Positions 50,401-57,897 of a DNA stretch of 64,000 nt are shown here, one piece after another. The notes under the pieces were generated by a model. The model was not told the origin of the DNA, made no database searches, and saw only the letters and a program-made list of their open reading frames with translations. Within the stretch, counting starts at the first letter, position 1. Each line of letters starts with the position of its first letter. This DNA is from Tillus elongatus (Eukaryota > Arthropoda > Insecta > Coleoptera > Cleridae): the NCBI GenBank assembly GCA_964006375.1, contig OZ023267.1:35847766-35911765 (forward strand), given 5' to 3'. The translations under genes were made by a program, and so were the position numbers.

Positions 50401-53068
50401 TCTTTATAAGGAACCCAATGGGTTTAAATTAATTCTGAGGGCAATGCTTGATAACCTCACATTTTGCCTGATGTCACCATTTTTTCTTGCCGATAACTAA
50501 CAACTCTTGTTATCTACCATTCTACCTTTTATACAAATTTCAACAATAGAAGGTAAGGTAAATGTGCATTTCACATCTACCAGTTCATTTCAATTCAACC
50601 ACCTGTGTCTAAACCCTTAAACCCTTCTCCCCCACCGATTGTCTCTTCCCATGACATACAGTTTGCCTAAATGAAAAGGTAGGGGAAGGAAAACCATCGT
50701 GTAGTGTAGTGTGGAGATGTGCAACTGGTAGACATGAAATGCATATTTACCAAAAATAATATTGACAGAACGTGTGCATTTAAAACACACAACAGATTTT
50801 TAATAAAAGTAATATTGTAAGTTTGACAACAGAGTACAAAATTTTTAACCACATGATAGATTTAATATGGTGTAATCATTTGAATGAGATGATTAAACAT
50901 CAGGACTATCCCCATTTTTACACAACTTGGGGCTAAAAAAATTAGGGTAATCCTGTGTTGTAGACACCTCAGTAGTAAACAAACAATTCGGGTGGAATCG
51001 GAATGCAGAAATGGGCGCTGGACGATGTGCACTGTTGCCAGATGAGTATTACCAAGGGTCATTTTAAATATAGATGGAAATCAAGAGGTGAACAAATGTT
51101 TTTATAATGTAAATAAATTATAATATGGCGTCATCTACATAAATCAATATTTGACATATTTTGTGGGAAGCAGTAGGAAAACGGAGATGGAGAAAGTTAA
51201 TTTTTAGCCATGGTACTGGGTTCGATCCCAGATTTCCCCTCTCCTCCCTTTTTAAGTACATCAGTAACATCAACGTTTCGCCCTTCCCAGGGGGCGTAAA
51301 GCTGTCAGTCCCGTGCCCATGCGATGTTGGGCACGTTAAAGACCCAAATTTGCGTGGTATCCCCAGGAGGCCTAATCCACGAATTAATGATAGAAACACT
51401 TTTTGTGATGTCTTGCCAACCATGCTAAAAAAACGCGCCGGCGACCCTAACTCCCCAGTCTATATGACAATTATTGGGTCAAGGTGGTGTGGGAACAGGT
51501 CAATACACTAAATTACATTTTTATTTCTCATAAACAATTTGCAACAAACATTGCTTCATTGACTGTTGTTATATGCCATTCAAGGTTTAAATGTGGTTTT
51601 TAAATTATTGAGGCAAGTTAATGTCTCAGAATGCCAGGCGAAAATGCAAAATACATCCATCCATCTTAAACAAAAACAAACACTTCGAAGGGAAACCCAT
51701 TTAGAGCCATTTTCTCGGTTATGTTTATCATCGACAGTTGTCAGTAGAAATTGCTTCATTACCATGAAACATTGCGACTTTTCAAAATAATATATTGGAT
51801 ACTGTTTGCTATTAGCATATACAGTTGGATTTATCATCAGCAATTTGCAACGGAAATTGCTTCATTGATTTTACTAAAGTGATTAATTCACTTCACTGTC
51901 TAGGAAATTTGTGTCTTTAAAGTGCCCAACATCGCATGGGCACAGGACCGACGGCTTTACGCCCCCCCGGGAAGGGCGGAACGTGCAGATTACCTTGCTC
52001 AATCACAATGGCACAACCTCTGTAGATGTTACTGATGTACTTAAAAAGGGAGGAGAGGGGGAAATCTGGGATCAAACCCAGTACCCTTGGGTCCAGAGGC
52101 CCACGTTTTTCCCCTGCACCACCATGCGGCTGAAAATTAACTTTTTGCATTTCCGTTTTCCTATTGCTTTCTGCAAAATATGTCAAATATCGATTTATGT
52201 AGATGACGCCATATTATAATTTATTTACATTATAAAAACATATCTTCGCCCCTTGATTTCCTTATATATTTAAGATGACCCTTGGTAATACTCATCTGGC
52301 AACAGTACACATCGTCCAGCGTCCACTTCTGCGTTTTGATTCCACCCGAATTTTTTGTTTACTACTGAGGTGTCTACAAGACAGGATTACCACAATTAGG
52401 TAGTGTCTTAAGTATGATTAAAAACAAAATTTAAGATAGTTACCTGGTTGTTCGGAAATACTTCCGGATATACTTTCTCGGTCACTTCTTTCAGGTCTAT
52501 TACGACTATCTGACTCATCTCTGTGAAAGTATGCAGAATATAAGTTTTTCTGTGAATAATAATAATTGGGTAATACTGTTTCGATTTGATTTTGTCGAAA
52601 TAAGGCAGAATGCGGTTTTGAAATGACTGAACACGGATTAAGTACTAACTTTTGCCGGCAACATTGTCTCTTAAGAGGCAAAGTGGTCAAGTTTGCAGTA
52701 TTTGACAAGCTATTATGTTTAATACAAATGGTCTGTCCATTCTGTACGATACTTTCCTGGTATCTAACTGTTCTCTGTCCCTGAAGAGCATATAAAGTCC
52801 TAGGAGAGTTGCAACTAGGCCCCCTGTAACTGCTGCTAGAACTGGAACTTGAAGGTTGCTGCTCATTCTGCTGTATGCTTTTACTGGTTACTGTCTCTTT
52901 CCTTGTGCTGCCTCTTCTATTTTTATTCTGTTTTGTATGTTCGCTATTTGACATAACGAACGTGTGTAGAAACTTGCCATAGAAGGGTTTTGAATTAAGT
53001 AAAAATAAATTACAGTTTCTAAATTTGCAAACAAATATTGACTCACTGATTACCTGATAAGCAGGCAT
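32604..53068 (-). CDS. angel: angel homologue, EEP-family nuclease/phosphatase-like protein
   Basis: The protein belongs to the CCR4/nocturnin/angel branch of the endonuclease/exonuclease/phosphatase family. Relatives are deadenylases, and vertebrate ANGEL2 is reported as a 2',3'-cyclic phosphatase, so the reaction here is not certain. Seven exons join in frame (53068-52444, 46229-45967, 45912-45846, 41836-41530, 38422-38235, 35856-35589, 32766-32604) for 626 aa plus stop. Motifs: MCYNVLAQDL (about 253), CLQEVQ with Glu302, THLLYNPRRQD, TGDLNSKP with Asp434 and Asn436, and GSDH with His613. The first 208 residues are low-complexity, with a Ser run. Start is the ATG at 53068; the ATG at 52954 is an alternative. 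Introns of up to 6 kb hold most of the retroelements listed. Confidence 0.95.
33060..34080. repeat. TA-core repeats flanking a mariner terminal block
   Basis: 33074-33180 is an inverted TA-core flank (TAGAGAGGTATCGATGG, GGGCCCCTGGAACCCATTTC). 33265-33700 (GGGTGTTTAAAAAAATGGGG, CAAGATACAATGTGTTACAT) looks like the long terminal repeat of a mariner-like element without its transposase. 33700-33960 is again TA-core sequence (CCAACCGATAACTCAAAAAA). Confidence 0.6.
33179..33252. repeat. (TA)n microsatellite
   Basis: Pure TA run inside the TA-core repeat. Confidence 0.97.
34150..35515 (+). mobile_element. R1/LOA-like element, RT end plus RNase H
   Basis: Starts inside RT at QEYADDLVIMVRGKSEEELA, then SVNPRKTIIVPFTRR. 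After an internal deletion RNase H follows: CWYSDGSKTNMGVGAGAYG, then AEVYVIEMC, IYADSQAAIKALG and WIPGHSNHDGNVAADTL, which together hold its D, E, D and H/D residues. A frameshift near 35060 separates the Cys/His-containing end CRLCMESDETAEHVLCPCPA, which ends LALLGEI at 35285. 5'-truncated. Confidence 0.88.
35589..35856 (-). CDS. angel: angel exon 6
   Basis: Encodes DYSQHEALAKERKKRLDIPK and a less conserved linker, then TYQGEWITVDYIFYS, which leads into the catalytic C-terminus. Donor CTATAG|GTAAGA. Confidence 0.93.
35917..38071 (+). mobile_element. BS/jockey-like element copy 2
   Basis: The longest copy of this family. It starts in the EN-RT linker (KPLQPLKSPGSLNPVTRPDL) and includes the RT N-terminal part (RKASGLDEIPAIVLKKCAPE), then LGISKAFGQIWHTVLF with the first catalytic Asp region altered, NAGVPQGSALAPTLFLLYIND and YADNST where YADDST is expected. 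Frameshifts near 36590, 36780 and 37290. The 3' end TTTAGGCTGTAAGCCCGCAT passes into a (TA)n run instead of the A-rich tail of copy 1. A local rearrangement is present at 37315-37500. Confidence 0.9.
38072..38156. repeat. (TA)n microsatellite at retroelement tail
   Basis: TA run directly following GTGTTGTTGAA, the 3' end of copy 2. Confidence 0.97.
38235..38422 (-). CDS. angel: angel exon 5 (catalytic Asp/Asn)
   Basis: Encodes SSTSYVPVIITGDLNSKPES; GDLN corresponds to the GDFN motif of CCR4-type nucleases. It continues VYKFISTGKLKYENLTSRSL. Donor TTACAG|GTAATA. Confidence 0.95.
38430..38920. other. Intron DNA, no feature seen
   Basis: AT-rich, no frame and no repeat recognised. Confidence 0.35.
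38930..39480. repeat. TA-core family repeat without TA run
   Basis: CACCAACGACTTATGGGCCA and GATGCAGCTCAAGAC match 27095-27160 and 39957-40020. AACTAGCCCCTGATGTGG and GGGCCTAGTTTGC match 21565-21605. Confidence 0.7.
39562..39873. repeat. Short TIR-bounded repeat (GGACGCAGCAAGTG family)
   Basis: The borders GGGACGCAGCAAGTGCGTTA and TAACGCACTTGCTGCGTCCC are exact inverted repeats, extending inward as TGGTAGTGAATTTT/AAAATTCGCTACCA. About 310 bp with no frame. The shared family sequence continues past the right border to about 39930, so the border may not be an insertion end. Confidence 0.75.
40080..40620. repeat. TA-core family repeat
   Basis: Holds AGAGAAAGGGTCTATTTGA, TGCCAATTTTGACGTTTTAA and, right of the TA run, GGTTACGGGTTCCAGGGGTC. 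Confidence 0.75.
40458..40526. repeat. (TA)n microsatellite
   Basis: Pure TA run in the TA-core repeat. Confidence 0.97.
40810..41195. repeat. Hairpin element, about 185-bp arms
   Basis: Arms 40810-40995 and 41002-41195 are inverted (ACATACAGACTTGAAGACTA against TAGTCTCCAAGTCTGTATGT; ACGTTTCTGTGACTAGTTTC against GAAACTAGTTACAGAAAA). The tip is AGATAAAAACAAGATCTGTC. Confidence 0.9.
41199..41249. repeat. (TA)n microsatellite
   Basis: TA run abutting the hairpin element. Confidence 0.95.
41355..41421 (+). repeat. Long poly(A) tract
   Basis: About 67 consecutive A residues follow CATCAGAAGCCATAC. It may be the tail of a retro-inserted transcript, but the 100 bp upstream are not recognised. Confidence 0.9.
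41530..41836 (-). CDS. angel: angel exon 4
   Basis: Encodes YNAIYKKRTGYRIDGCAIYY, NRDNVAVIAKF and VSTTHLLYNPRRQDVRLAQV; THLLYNPRR is diagnostic for the angel branch. Donor GGGAA|GTAAGT, phase 2. Confidence 0.96.
41890..42535. other. Intron DNA, no feature seen
   Basis: AT-rich. No repeat end or frame recognised. Confidence 0.35.
42540..44055 (+). mobile_element. R1/LOA-like element, RT domain
   Basis: GC-richer than its surroundings. It reads FRTARREFKKELRRSKRAGW, KSAGYDGIFPALLQWGLDIL, then after frameshifts LIPKPGREDYTLGKAYRLIN, LFFDVEGAFDRARTDTVCAA, GYPQGSCLSPYLWCLVMDGL and QAYADDGLVLVTG (intact YADD), SVNPAKTEMILFTKK, and finally KLAKLQRLAIPG at 44055. At least four frame changes. 5'- and 3'-truncated. 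Confidence 0.88.
44060..44279. other. Intron DNA, no feature seen
   Basis: Short AT-rich gap between two retroelement fragments. Confidence 0.3.
44280..45340 (-). mobile_element. BS/jockey-like element copy 3
   Basis: Minus strand. End of the endonuclease (LADYGIVALTEAQLQDGILK, then GRSDHGMVTSSYAMQ), then KPWFSESCDKARLKKVKAHK and the RT N-terminal part (RKASGLDEIPAIVLKNAHQN) in shifting frames. It lacks everything after the start of RT. The endonuclease looks internally deleted, because the start and SDH segments are too close. Confidence 0.85.
45341..45840. other. Intron DNA with small unassigned ORF
   Basis: A 70-codon plus-strand frame at 45581-45793 (SFIGLRFPGIESPLPLKAFD...) has no recognised relative. 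Nothing else seen. Confidence 0.3.
45846..45912 (-). CDS. angel: angel exon 3 (catalytic Glu)
   Basis: A 67-bp micro-exon encoding ILCLQEVQESHLKSHYKLLE; QEV carries the metal-binding Glu of the family. Acceptor TTTTTAG|A, donor GTTTGG|GTGAGT. Confidence 0.96.
45967..46229 (-). CDS. angel: angel exon 2
   Basis: Encodes DPSFSFPIPPN, the LTVMCYNVLAQDLLSQHSNL block and ALSWAVRWNNLFNEIKQMNAD. Acceptor TTCTAG|AC, donor GCGGAT|GTACGG (non-consensus but phase-consistent). Confidence 0.95.
46430..48360 (+). mobile_element. RTE-clade element, RT to 3' end
   Basis: 5'-truncated. The 3' end GGGGAGGCCTATGTCCAGCAGTGGACG..GGGCTGATTGATGATGATGA is the typical RTE terminus with a GATGAT tail. The EN-RT linker and RT are at 46440-47034. 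A stop at 47034 and a frame change near 47200 follow, then a clean 367-codon frame to 48312. Confidence 0.93.
46533..48312 (+). pseudogene. RTE reverse transcriptase, nearly intact
   Basis: Reads EISLDEIKQALKKMKNQKSP, then VILIHKKGDISNLENYRPIS, LLSHLYKLFTRIIT, LAFVDFHKAFDTVELDAV (first Asp), GRGVRQGDTISPKLFITVLE, and RSADDIVLLADNLEDI with the catalytic DD. It ends with the C-terminal block GVTDVVVHVAKPKWKWTGHV and RGRPPTRWTDDI. One stop (47032-47034) and one frameshift near 47200-47210 break it; it is otherwise the best-preserved retroelement in the window, which suggests recent insertion. Confidence 0.92.
48370..48815. other. Intron DNA, no feature seen
   Basis: AT-rich with short ATT runs; no repeat recognised. 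Confidence 0.3.
48816..48912. ncRNA. Inverted pair of hammerhead-like motifs
   Basis: Minus copy: CTGATGA (48854-48848), stem II GCTAAC/GTTAGT-like, GAAA (48831-48828). Plus copy: CTGATGA (48874-48880), stem II ACTAA/TTAGT, GAAAC (48897-48901). The two face outwards around a 20-bp centre. Stem III is weak or absent in both and stem I is poor, so these are probably relics. Confidence 0.5.
49119..50397 (-). mobile_element. Merlin-like DNA transposon remnant
   Basis: Inverted repeats at 49119-49165 and 50351-50397 share TTTGCAG(A/T)(A/T)TAACTCACGAACGATTT. The element carries a truncated transposase at 49157-49777 with unusually high GC. The rest (49800-50350) has no frame. Confidence 0.75.
49157..49777 (-). 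pseudogene. Merlin/IS1016-type transposase, C-terminally truncated
   Basis: 207 open codons with a zinc-binding N-terminal block (LLCHTCCPRCSRRVPLTYYG ... CRFRVSALAGTFFAG), a linker QVCQLVMIYLSRNP, and a catalytic start VVVEIDEAKFSRRKYNRGRR, matching the VEIDESKFGRRKYNRG hallmark of ISXO2-like DDE transposases. The frame ends six codons later near the right-hand inverted repeat, so the other two acidic residues are lost. Superfamily assignment is by motif recall. Confidence 0.8.
50400..50920. other. Intron DNA, no feature seen
   Basis: Short purine-rich AGAAGGTAAGGTAAATGTG-like strings; no coding frame. Confidence 0.3.
50925..52410. repeat. Large foldback, about 480-bp arms
   Basis: Arms 50925-51400 and 51905-52410 are inverted copies (CCTGTGTTGTAGACACCTCA against TGAGGTGTCTACAAGACAGG; GGCGTCATCTACATAAATC against GATTTATGTAGATGACGCC; GCCCATGCGATGTTGGGCAC against CCCAACATCGCATGGGCACA). 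The 500-bp spacer has no frame that I recognise. Each arm contains a tRNA-like SINE head. Confidence 0.88.
52055..52135 (-). mobile_element. tRNA-derived SINE head in foldback arm
   Basis: Minus strand: CGCATGGTGGTGCAGGGG (A-box-like), GGGCCTCTGGACCCAAGG, GTACTGGGTTTGATCCCAG (B-box GGTTTGATCCC). The left arm (51208-51240, plus) keeps the B-box GGTTCGATCCC but has lost the A-box part. This suggests a pol III-type SINE became part of the palindrome. Confidence 0.6.
52444..53068 (-). CDS. angel: angel exon 1
   Basis: Encodes MPAYQVISESIFVCKFRNCN and a low-complexity region with Lys/Arg/Gln-rich and Ser-run segments. The N-terminus is basic and hydrophobic with one Glu and could act as a mitochondrial presequence, a guess only. 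Donor ACCAG|GTAACT. A GTAATC just after codon 5 (CAG|GTAATC) could also serve as a donor, in which case translation would start elsewhere. Confidence 0.85.
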
Positions 53069-53261
53069 CACACGAAACGGATAAAATATGTAATTTACAC
53101 GTCACATTTGCGGCAATCGTTTTTCTTTTGTTGAATGTTGAAGTTTAATTATGAAATTAATTTTGACACATCCATATGCCATATGTGAGAAAACGGACAC
53201 TCCGAAACTGTCAAATAAAACGTCAAAAGGTTGAAACGTCAAGAGTTGTATATAATAATAC

Positions 53262-53637
53262 TGTTCCGTTCTACGGGGTTCTGGATTTGTTGACTAACAA
53301 AACACAGCTTTTCAAACTACTATTTATTATTACAAACTATTTTCCACCACCAGTATCAACTAAAATATTTCTCTTCTCTATTATTAAATGCCCATAGAAC
53401 TATATTCCACTATTCTCCTTCTGTGATCGCTTCTTAAACACCAACACTTACTGCTGGCTCGCTTAATACTCTATGATCACTTCTTTTACACCACACTATT
53501 CAATACTGAACTAACTTACTCTGCGCACCGCTCGTCTATTTATACTGTCTATAGAGATTCTAGATCTTCTACACTATTCTACACCTGTCACTTCTGGTCT
53601 ATTCTAGAAATGTCATTCCAGAGTGTTCGTTGCGACA
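53262..53637 (-). mobile_element. Solo LTR (376 bp) upstream of angel
   Basis: Starts TGTTCCGTTC and ends GTTGCGACA (TG...CA), flanked by a 4-bp duplication ATAC (53258-53261, 53638-53641). Read on the minus strand it has a TATA box TATAAATAG (53545-53537), an initiator-like TTCAGT and a polyadenylation signal AATAAA near 53330, in LTR order U3-R-U5. No internal retrovirus-like coding sequence is nearby. It is oriented like angel, 194 bp upstream of the ATG. Confidence 0.8.
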
Positions 53638-53641
53638 ATAC

Positions 53642-54062
53642 GATAGAGACGTATATCTGCGTTTCCATGCACCGAGAGAGCGGCATTGCCGGACGGTGCT
53701 TATTGCTCTAAGGGGCTGCCTGAACAGACCTTCCTGACCAGGAACAAGCGGATCAATTTTTTTTTACTCCGAAATATATTTGGGCACAAGAGAAAGCATA
53801 CAGGGACAGAAGGGGCAAAATAATAGACGTTAGAAATATTTAGTATAGGGTGTCAATTGTTATTACATTAATCTAGATATGGTGAAAACAGAATGTGGAG
53901 CTGAGTAAACAAGGCCGTGTAACGATACAGCTAAAATTAGCTTACTTTGCAGAAGTCAAGATCGTTATTGTTTGTTTGATATTTAGATATTTAAGAATTT
54001 AACCTTGTTGATTAGATATATAGCCGTCGTTTTGTCTTGGAAAGATCATTCAGTAAATAGGT
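53642..54062. other. Intergenic DNA, no feature seen
   Basis: AT-rich; TTCGAGCCGGATGTTCAGGCAC-like text recurs at 55486, but I cannot assign it. Confidence 0.3.
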
Positions 54063-54120
54063 TTTCTTTGGGTGAGTTGAATAAAAAGGCTTTTTCTTTC
54101 CAAACAAATGTTTATTCCTT

Positions 54121-54165
54121 GTCCCGACGCGTCTCGACCTGTTAATCGGTCATCCTCAGGGGAAT
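54121..54165 (-). ncRNA. Hammerhead motif with mutated core
   Basis: Minus strand: CTGAGGA (54159-54153), stem II GACC/GGTC, but GAGA at 54135-54132 where GAAA is required; an A14-to-G change is expected to inactivate cleavage. Confidence 0.6.
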
Positions 54166-55203
54166 CTCGAATTTACGAAAGGCTTGCCAGAAAAACTGAG
54201 TTTTCCGGTAGGCTATTTCTGCGAGGGCACAACACAAAGTTTAAAAGATATAAGGAGGTACCAATAACTGACCTCAACATTAAATCAAACGTTAAAAAGC
54301 TATCTAACTACACAACTACCAAAGGTTACAGGTTAACAAATACAGACTACAACATGCAATAAAAGCAAATACAAGTCAAATTGAATCGTAACAAAATGTT
54401 AATTTGTCCTGAGATTTAAAAAACTCACAATAAATCTAAAAACTTTTTAAAAAAGTCTTAAAAAGCTCTAGAAGGGTCTTAAGTTAAGCTGAAGGTACAA
54501 GTTGAAGTAACAGCACAAACATTTAGTAAGCCATACAGCTGAGAAGAAACTTTTAGAGAATATTACAACGTATTATCTGAATGAAAGTGAAACTGGAAAA
54601 GGATTTTTTTATTTTTTTTTATGAAAATTGAAAACGCCAAAATGGCGTGTCTACTTAGTTTACCTTGGACATTCAGCTGTATAGTTGTTTAGCCCTGTTT
54701 AACAATGAAGTAGACATGCGATTTTGTCGTTTTCAATTTTCATAAAAAATAAAAAATCCTTTTCCAGTTTCAATTTCATTCAGATAATACGTTGTAATAT
54801 TCTTTAAAAGTTTCTTCTCAGCTCTATGGCTTACTAAATGTTTGTGCTGTGTGCTGTTACTTCAACTTGTACCTTCAGCTTAACTTAAGACCCTTCTGGA
54901 GGGTGGCTTTTTAAGACTTTTTAAAAAGTTTTTAGATTTATTGTGAGGTTTTTAAGTCTCGGGAAATTAACGTTTTGTTACGGCTCAATTTGACTTGTAT
55001 TTGCTTATATTGCATGTTGTCTGTATTTGTTAATGTGTAATCTTTGGTAGTTGTGTAGTTAGATAGCTTTTAAACTTTTGTCTCAATGTTGAGGTCAGTT
55101 ACTGGTACCTCCTTAATATCTTTTATACTTTGTGTTGTGCCCTCGCAGAAATAGCCTACCGGAAAACTCAGTTTTTCTCACAAGCCTTTTGTAAATTCTG
55201 AAT

Positions 55204-55245
55204 TCCCCTGAGGATGACCGGTTAACAGGTCGAAACGCGTCGGGA
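55204..55245 (+). ncRNA. Hammerhead ribozyme, core intact
   Basis: CTGAGGA (55208-55214), one T, stem II GACC/GGTC (55216-55219, 55228-55231), GAAA (55232-55235), stem III AC-GC-GT (55235-55240), C17 at 55241 (GUC cleavage triplet) and stem I TCCC/GGGA (55204-55207, 55242-55245). An unpaired residue before stem II is the only departure from the textbook core. Confidence 0.7.
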
Positions 55246-55627
55246 CAAGGAATAAACATTTGTTTGGAAAGAAAAAGCTTTTTTATTCAACTCGTCCAAA
55301 GATATCAACCCCAAACATTTTGACGTTTAGGAAGAATAATAGGTTTTATTGAGTCATTGCCACAATGTAGTTTTAAGCATTATTTCACTAGTAAGTTCAC
55401 AGCATTCTGTGGTAATTTCTGATATACAGTGTGCAATAATTTCCCTGTAACGCCTAAAACATTTTCCGTTCCTTTATCATGGTCCTTCGAGCCGGATGTT
55501 CAGGCACAAGAGAATAATACAGGAACAGAATGGCTTTAGAAATATTATTTAGTATATGATCTTAATTATGTTTCTGTAATTTCGAGGTTTCATCTGTATC
55601 ATATAAATTTAATAAAAAATTTCGATG

Positions 55628-55705
55628 TACGTGGTGGCAGACTGGCTTGTAGTTAGACTCTCATCCTCAAGTTGTTGGTTCGAATCTGCGTGGGGTCACT
55701 AATTT
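55628..55705 (+). repeat. tRNA-like (SINE-type) segment
   Basis: An A-box-like TGGCTTGTAGTTAGA and a B-box-like GGTTCGAATCT are about 33 bp apart in GTGGTGGCAGACTGG..GTGGGGTCAC. The acceptor stem does not pair well, so a functional tRNA is unlikely. Confidence 0.45.
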
Positions 55706-55709
55706 ATTT

Positions 55710-56440
55710 ATCAGTTCTTTTATTTAATTTTAGTAACCGTTTAGATTATCTGATAATTTTTGAAGAAACTATTTAAATTTACTTTGGTACAAAAAAAGGT
55801 AAGAAATACATACAATCATAATGGATAACTTATTGATAAATTCTTTTTACAAAGGTCAAATGAAACTTAAAAGTGACAGACTTAAGTAACCTTCTTATTT
55901 CTGACAGCTTGTAACATGAAAACATGAATATTTTTTGGCTTATATTTCTCTTTACTTCCACAAGTTCAAATTTCAGTTAACAACAGTTAATTAAGAACTC
56001 TTTTAATTTCTGTTTTTTCAATTTTAATTACAGATTATATAATTTGAACTTGATGTACTTTTTTATCAAATTTTTGTGTAAAAAATATTTAGTTATTTTT
56101 CGCAGAATGTTTTCGTAGAAGTAATTTGTTGTCAAATTTCTGTGAAATGGCGGTAATTAAGATTAATGTTTAATAAATTATTGTAAAAAAATGATTCCGA
56201 ATTCGCATTTAAAAAATTGTTTTCCGATGTTGGTGAAAAAATTTTGCTTAGTTAGGTAGGAAATTTAATTTTTTATGTAAAAAACTTGCCTAAAAAGATT
56301 TTAAAATAATTTTCGTGTAACATTACATGAGCCAATTTTTGTTTAAAAAAATCACTCATTTTTGTGAAAGAAATTCCTGCAAATTTTCATGTAAATATAT
56401 TCTTGTAGGAATTTTTGTCAAAAGCTTTAAGTAAATAATT
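55710..56440. other. Intergenic DNA, no feature seen
   Basis: Very AT-rich; no frame and no repeat recognised. Confidence 0.35.
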
Positions 56441-56449
56441 ATATCTCGG

Positions 56450-56660
56450 TACGTGTAGTTTTTCTGTAAACTTGAACAGGTTCGTTGGCCCAGAAAATCG
56501 GACCGATTATTTCGGGAAAATTCAAGCATATTTTCGGGATTTTTTTTGTACTTTTTCAAAAAATAAAGTTATTTTGATGAAATATCCAATATATACATAG
56601 TTTCTACTATAAAGGTTATACCCTCTACCAAATATGATGTCTCATTCAAAAAAAGACATT
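56450..56660. repeat. TA-core/177-bp family fragment
   Basis: GGTTCGTTGGCCCAGAAAAT, TATTTTGATGAAATATCC and AGTTTCTACTATAAAGG match other copies. Confidence 0.65.
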
Positions 56661-56744
56661 TTATAATTTCTAAACGTCAAAACATCTGTGGTCGTCATAT
56701 TTGAAAGATAAATTAAAGGCTTTACTTCCAGATATATTTTGATT

Positions 56745-56793
56745 ATACACGCTACGCGTTTTGACCTCTATTAGCCATCTTCAGGGGTTAATA
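56745..56793 (-). ncRNA. Hammerhead-like relic next to a hAT insertion
   Basis: Minus strand: CTGAAGA (56784-56778), stem II GGCT..GGTC, then AAAAC at 56762-56758 where GAAAC is expected (G12 lost), and the AC-GC-GT stem III. Sequence beyond the hAT insertion (57898-57960, TAAACTGGGTTTTCGGTAGG) resembles the interior of the 54-55 kb palindrome (AAACTGAGTTTTCCGGTAGG), so the hAT landed in a related element. Confidence 0.5.
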
Positions 56794-56801
56794 CGTAGAA
56801 T

Positions 56802-57889
56802 CAGTAGCGGATCGTGCCTTAATGCATTGGGGGTGCGCAAGAAAAAAAATGAAGGGTTCGCTTCTTTTTTCCCAGAAAAAGTATTATAAAAAACCTACTT
56901 ACTAAACTTAATAATTATTAACTACTTACCAACTTTTCCTCTAGTTAGTTATAGGTTATAGTAGTCAAAAAGTCCTTTCCTTTGATAATTACTAACACAA
57001 ATCACAATTATGTCAACACTCACCATTCACTTTAGTTTATAAGTTATAACATAACAGACCTATACTCATTCCTTAAACGAAAAATCCATACGTCTATTTT
57101 TGATAGCCACAAACTGTTCTAAAACTCTTTCATCAAAGTTCGGTATTTCAAATACAAAATCCCTGTTTATTGCCAACGTGGCTAGCGCATTAAGTCGATC
57201 ATCTGACATGCTATTCCCGAGGATCTAATCTATCGTAGTTATATTCCTTCTACTAACACTATATTTTAGACTATATTTAATTATCGTTGTTTCAATTACG
57301 TAATATTTTGCTGTATATAAATCAATAATAACATTGCTTTAAGAAAGATAATACGGTCCTGGCGATAAAATGAGCAATTACGCATGTGATTCGAGAACAG
57401 CATAACTGTATGCCTAGTCCCACCCTGGTCCGTTAAGCTGGAGCGATGTGGGCAAGGTCAAATATTCTATTCTCACAACATCAAAGGGCCGCCCTACAAG
57501 TGCTGGGTCTTATTATGCTGTGCTGCAAGTGTGGAATTTTAAATCGCACAACGGGATTGCTTATTCGGTCGTTTTTGACGAAGATAGTCGATCATTTCGC
57601 ATTGAAGTTTCTCATTTAGTTAGAGCGCCGAAGAATACACACAGACGCAGGACTCAGTGTATATGGATGTATATAACGTCGGCAACCATTAACACACTAT
57701 ACTTCTTCTGATTCTGTATTAATGGCTGCCGACTCTGCGATCCTCGATATACTAATTTTGTTTGTATTTGTAGAATGCAGGAGGTAAAAAAATTAAAATT
57801 TATTAAAATGTAGCATAGCAAAAATATTATTTTTCCTCGGCAGGCGGCAGTGCGCGCGCACGGGCGCACTTATTGAGGAGCCGCTCCTG
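56802..57889 (-). mobile_element. hAT element remnant
   Basis: Terminal inverted repeats CAGTAGCGGATC and CAGGAGCGGCTCC (from the right), with an 8-bp duplication CGTAGAAT/CTTAGAAT (7 of 8). The minus strand holds the C-terminal transposase end. 1088 bp. It is internally deleted. Confidence 0.85.
57068..57222 (-). pseudogene. hAT transposase C-terminal dimerisation end
   Basis: The minus strand reads NSMSDDRLNALATLAINRDF, VFEIPNFDERVLEQFVAIKN and RRMDFSFKE followed by a stop; the MS..RLN.LA.L.I pattern is characteristic of the hAT C-terminal domain (ZMYM1-like). Upstream the frame is broken. Confidence 0.8.
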
Positions 57890-57897
57890 CTTAGAAT

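Larger units (their letters stand above)
54063..55315. mobile_element. 1.25-kb palindrome ending in hammerhead motifs
   Basis: Arms of about 590 bp (54063-54650, 54720-55315) are inverted throughout, for example AAACAAATGTTTATTCCTTG against CAAGGAATAAACATTTGTTT. Each arm carries one outward-facing hammerhead core. The centre near 54685 reads TTTACCTTGGACATTCAGC. No open frame. This resembles head-to-head copies of a Penelope-like or retrozyme-type element. Confidence 0.85.

Noticed and set aside
53176..53397. 73-codon plus-strand frame upstream of angel
   Set aside because: It runs across the start of the solo LTR, has no recognised motif and is best explained as chance.
55628..55705. Possible tRNA gene
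   Set aside because: A- and B-box-like strings are present, but acceptor and anticodon stems pair poorly; listed only as a SINE-type segment.
57448..57711. 87-codon frame inside the hAT element
   Set aside because: Plus-strand frame in a minus-strand transposon remnant, with no recognisable domain; kept out of the gene list.
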